DNA of 64,000 nt from JAWXBM01 sp964470455 (lineage in GTDB: Bacteria > Pseudomonadota > Gammaproteobacteria > Xanthomonadales > SZUA-36): assembly GCA_964470455.1 (NCBI GenBank), contig CAYYCX010000011.1, positions 8,064 through 72,063 on the forward strand, in the 5' to 3' direction. Shown one piece after another: positions 63,065-64,000 of this stretch (position 1 is the stretch's first letter; the number at the start of each line of letters is the position of its first letter). The position numbers were made by a program, and so were the translations under genes. The notes under the pieces are model-generated. The model did not search any database. It was given only the letters and a program-made list of their open reading frames with translations, and was not told the origin of the DNA.

Positions 63065-64000
63065 CTAGAACGATGCGCCTACGCCCACCGCGAATGTCAG
63101 GTCATCCTCGGACGCCCCCGGCGCCGGTTCAGTCTCATAGTCGTAGCGCAGTGATGTGGTCAGGTAAATGTCCTTGAATATGTCGTAACGCAGTCCGGTA
63201 TTTGATTTGAAGATCATGTTGTTGTCACCATAGAACTGGTAGGTGATGTTGTGATCATGATAGAGCGCGATTTTGCCCGCCACCAAATCCTGGGTGTAGA
63301 ACAGCTTCCACAGACCTACGCCGCCGGAATCGGAAACACCCGACTGTTCCTGGTCTGACCAGCCAGCGCCGACGTTGATGGACAGGAAGCGACCGGCGTC
63401 ATTGAAAATATCGCGGCCAAACAGCAGGCCGGCGGTGTAGCGGTGATCCAGTTCCTTGATCGGGTCGCGCTCGTAGGTGAATGAGGCACCCATGAACCAG
63501 GGCCCGTTGAACAGCCAGTTGTAGTTGTAGTTGAACAGGTCCTGTTCCTTGGTTTTTACACCTTCGGTTTCATCACGACGGAAACTGATATCGGCATAAT
63601 GGCGGTGCTCGCCCAGCTTGATGCGGGTATCGGCGTAGACCAGGGAGTTCTGGCTGTCGGTATTGCCGGAATTGAAGGTGGCATTGATTTCCGCATGCGA
63701 GGTGCGCTGGTAATAAGGCGCCGGCTCCACGGCCGCCGCCACCGTCGCCAGGTCCACCGGTTTGGCCACGCCATCGATCAGCAACTGCTGCTGGCCGTCA
63801 GCGGACATCTGGAACTGGCCGGTAACTTTTTCACGCTCAGCCAGCTCGACTTCAAACACCAGTTCGGCTTCCAGTTTGGCGACTTCGGCAGCCGCCACGC
63901 CGAATTCATCAGCATATGCCGGCTGGATCCACACCTTGCCGTCTGCAATCCGGTTCACTTTGCCGGTAATCACGTCACCGTTCTTCATGGTCACCTGGTC
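63065..64000 (-). CDS. DUF481 outer-membrane protein, 5' end cut by window
   Basis: 311 residues visible, open to the window edge. The start visible is a small domain (MKNGDVITGKVNRIADGKVW) then a DUF481 barrel (NATFNSGNTDSQNSLVYADT, SFTYERDPIKELDHRYTAGL) ending VGVGASF. DUF481 proteins are outer-membrane beta barrels (YdiY-like) of unknown function. The signal peptide lies outside the window. Confidence 0.87.
   Translation of the reverse strand, partial: DQVTMKNGDVITGKVNRIADGKVWIQPAYADEFGVAAAEVAKLEAELVFEVELAEREKVTGQFQMSADGQQQLLIDGVAKPVDLATVAAAVEPAPYYQRTSHAEINATFNSGNTDSQNSLVYADTRIKLGEHRHYADISFRRDETEGVKTKEQDLFNYNYNWLFNGPWFMGASFTYERDPIKELDHRYTAGLLFGRDIFNDAGRFLSINVGAGWSDQEQSGVSDSGGVGLWKLFYTQDLVAGKIALYHDHNITYQFYGDNNMIFKSNTGLRYDIFKDIYLTTSLRYDYETEPAPGASEDDLTFAVGVGASF

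Overview
The window is 64 kb of GC-rich, densely packed chromosomal DNA from a gammaproteobacterium. The main evidence is the conserved order lptD-surA-pdxA-rsmA-apaG...apaH, the lgt-thyA-folA cluster, prfC, and a TonB2/TtpC-type energy-transduction operon. TonB-dependent uptake, TPR-sulfotransferases and a PAPS-forming Sat-CysC fusion suggest a marine or otherwise aquatic lineage, possibly near Xanthomonadales or Woeseia-like bacteria. That placement is inference. I see no rRNA or tRNA gene, CRISPR array, prophage or intact insertion sequence. Both ends cut through genes: a DhaL/DAK2 protein on the left and a DUF481 outer-membrane protein on the right.

Layout. 0-12 kb: housekeeping genes (DhaL protein, PspC-like protein, glutaredoxin-like protein, serine deaminase, M23 peptidase, RF3, CNT nucleoside transporter, an MFS-acyltransferase fusion, DUF2007, VOC, MsrB, a lipoprotein aminopeptidase). 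12-23 kb: the LptD/SurA envelope-biogenesis operon, split between apaG and apaH by an opposing TPR-sulfotransferase gene, then folA-thyA-lgt on the minus strand. 23-27.5 kb: an SLC13-type permease with RCK domains, and an ATP-grasp ligase paired with an inactive transglutaminase membrane protein. 27.7-33 kb: a strong promoter and a six-gene DUF3450-ExbB(large)-ExbB-ExbD-TonB-TPR operon closed by a good terminator.

33.1-46.7 kb is the most unusual region. Two paralogous VWA proteins carry an ExbD/MotB-like N-terminal membrane segment with an acidic residue at the same position. They are followed by a soluble FHA protein, a MotA/TolQ/ExbB-like channel protein, a membrane FHA protein with a protease-like periplasmic domain, a membrane Ser/Thr kinase-FGE fusion in which the beta-3 lysine appears to be arginine, and a Pro/Ala/Gln-rich secreted protein. 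Facing them are an unknown membrane protein and two large paralogous lipoproteins with MORN-like C-termini. I read this as a candidate ion-driven, phosphorylation-linked envelope machine that I cannot match to a named system.

46.9-64 kb: an aromatic/aspartate aminotransferase; a cyanophycin-synthetase-like Mur ligase that appears to lack much of its ATP-grasp domain; Sat-CysC; a DUF47-Pit-ACT phosphate operon; a small GT4/methyltransferase/sulfotransferase group; a TonB-dependent receptor; and carboxymuconolactone-decarboxylase-like and thioesterase genes. The Sat-CysC protein could supply PAPS to the two sulfotransferases, and the TonB operon could energise the receptor.
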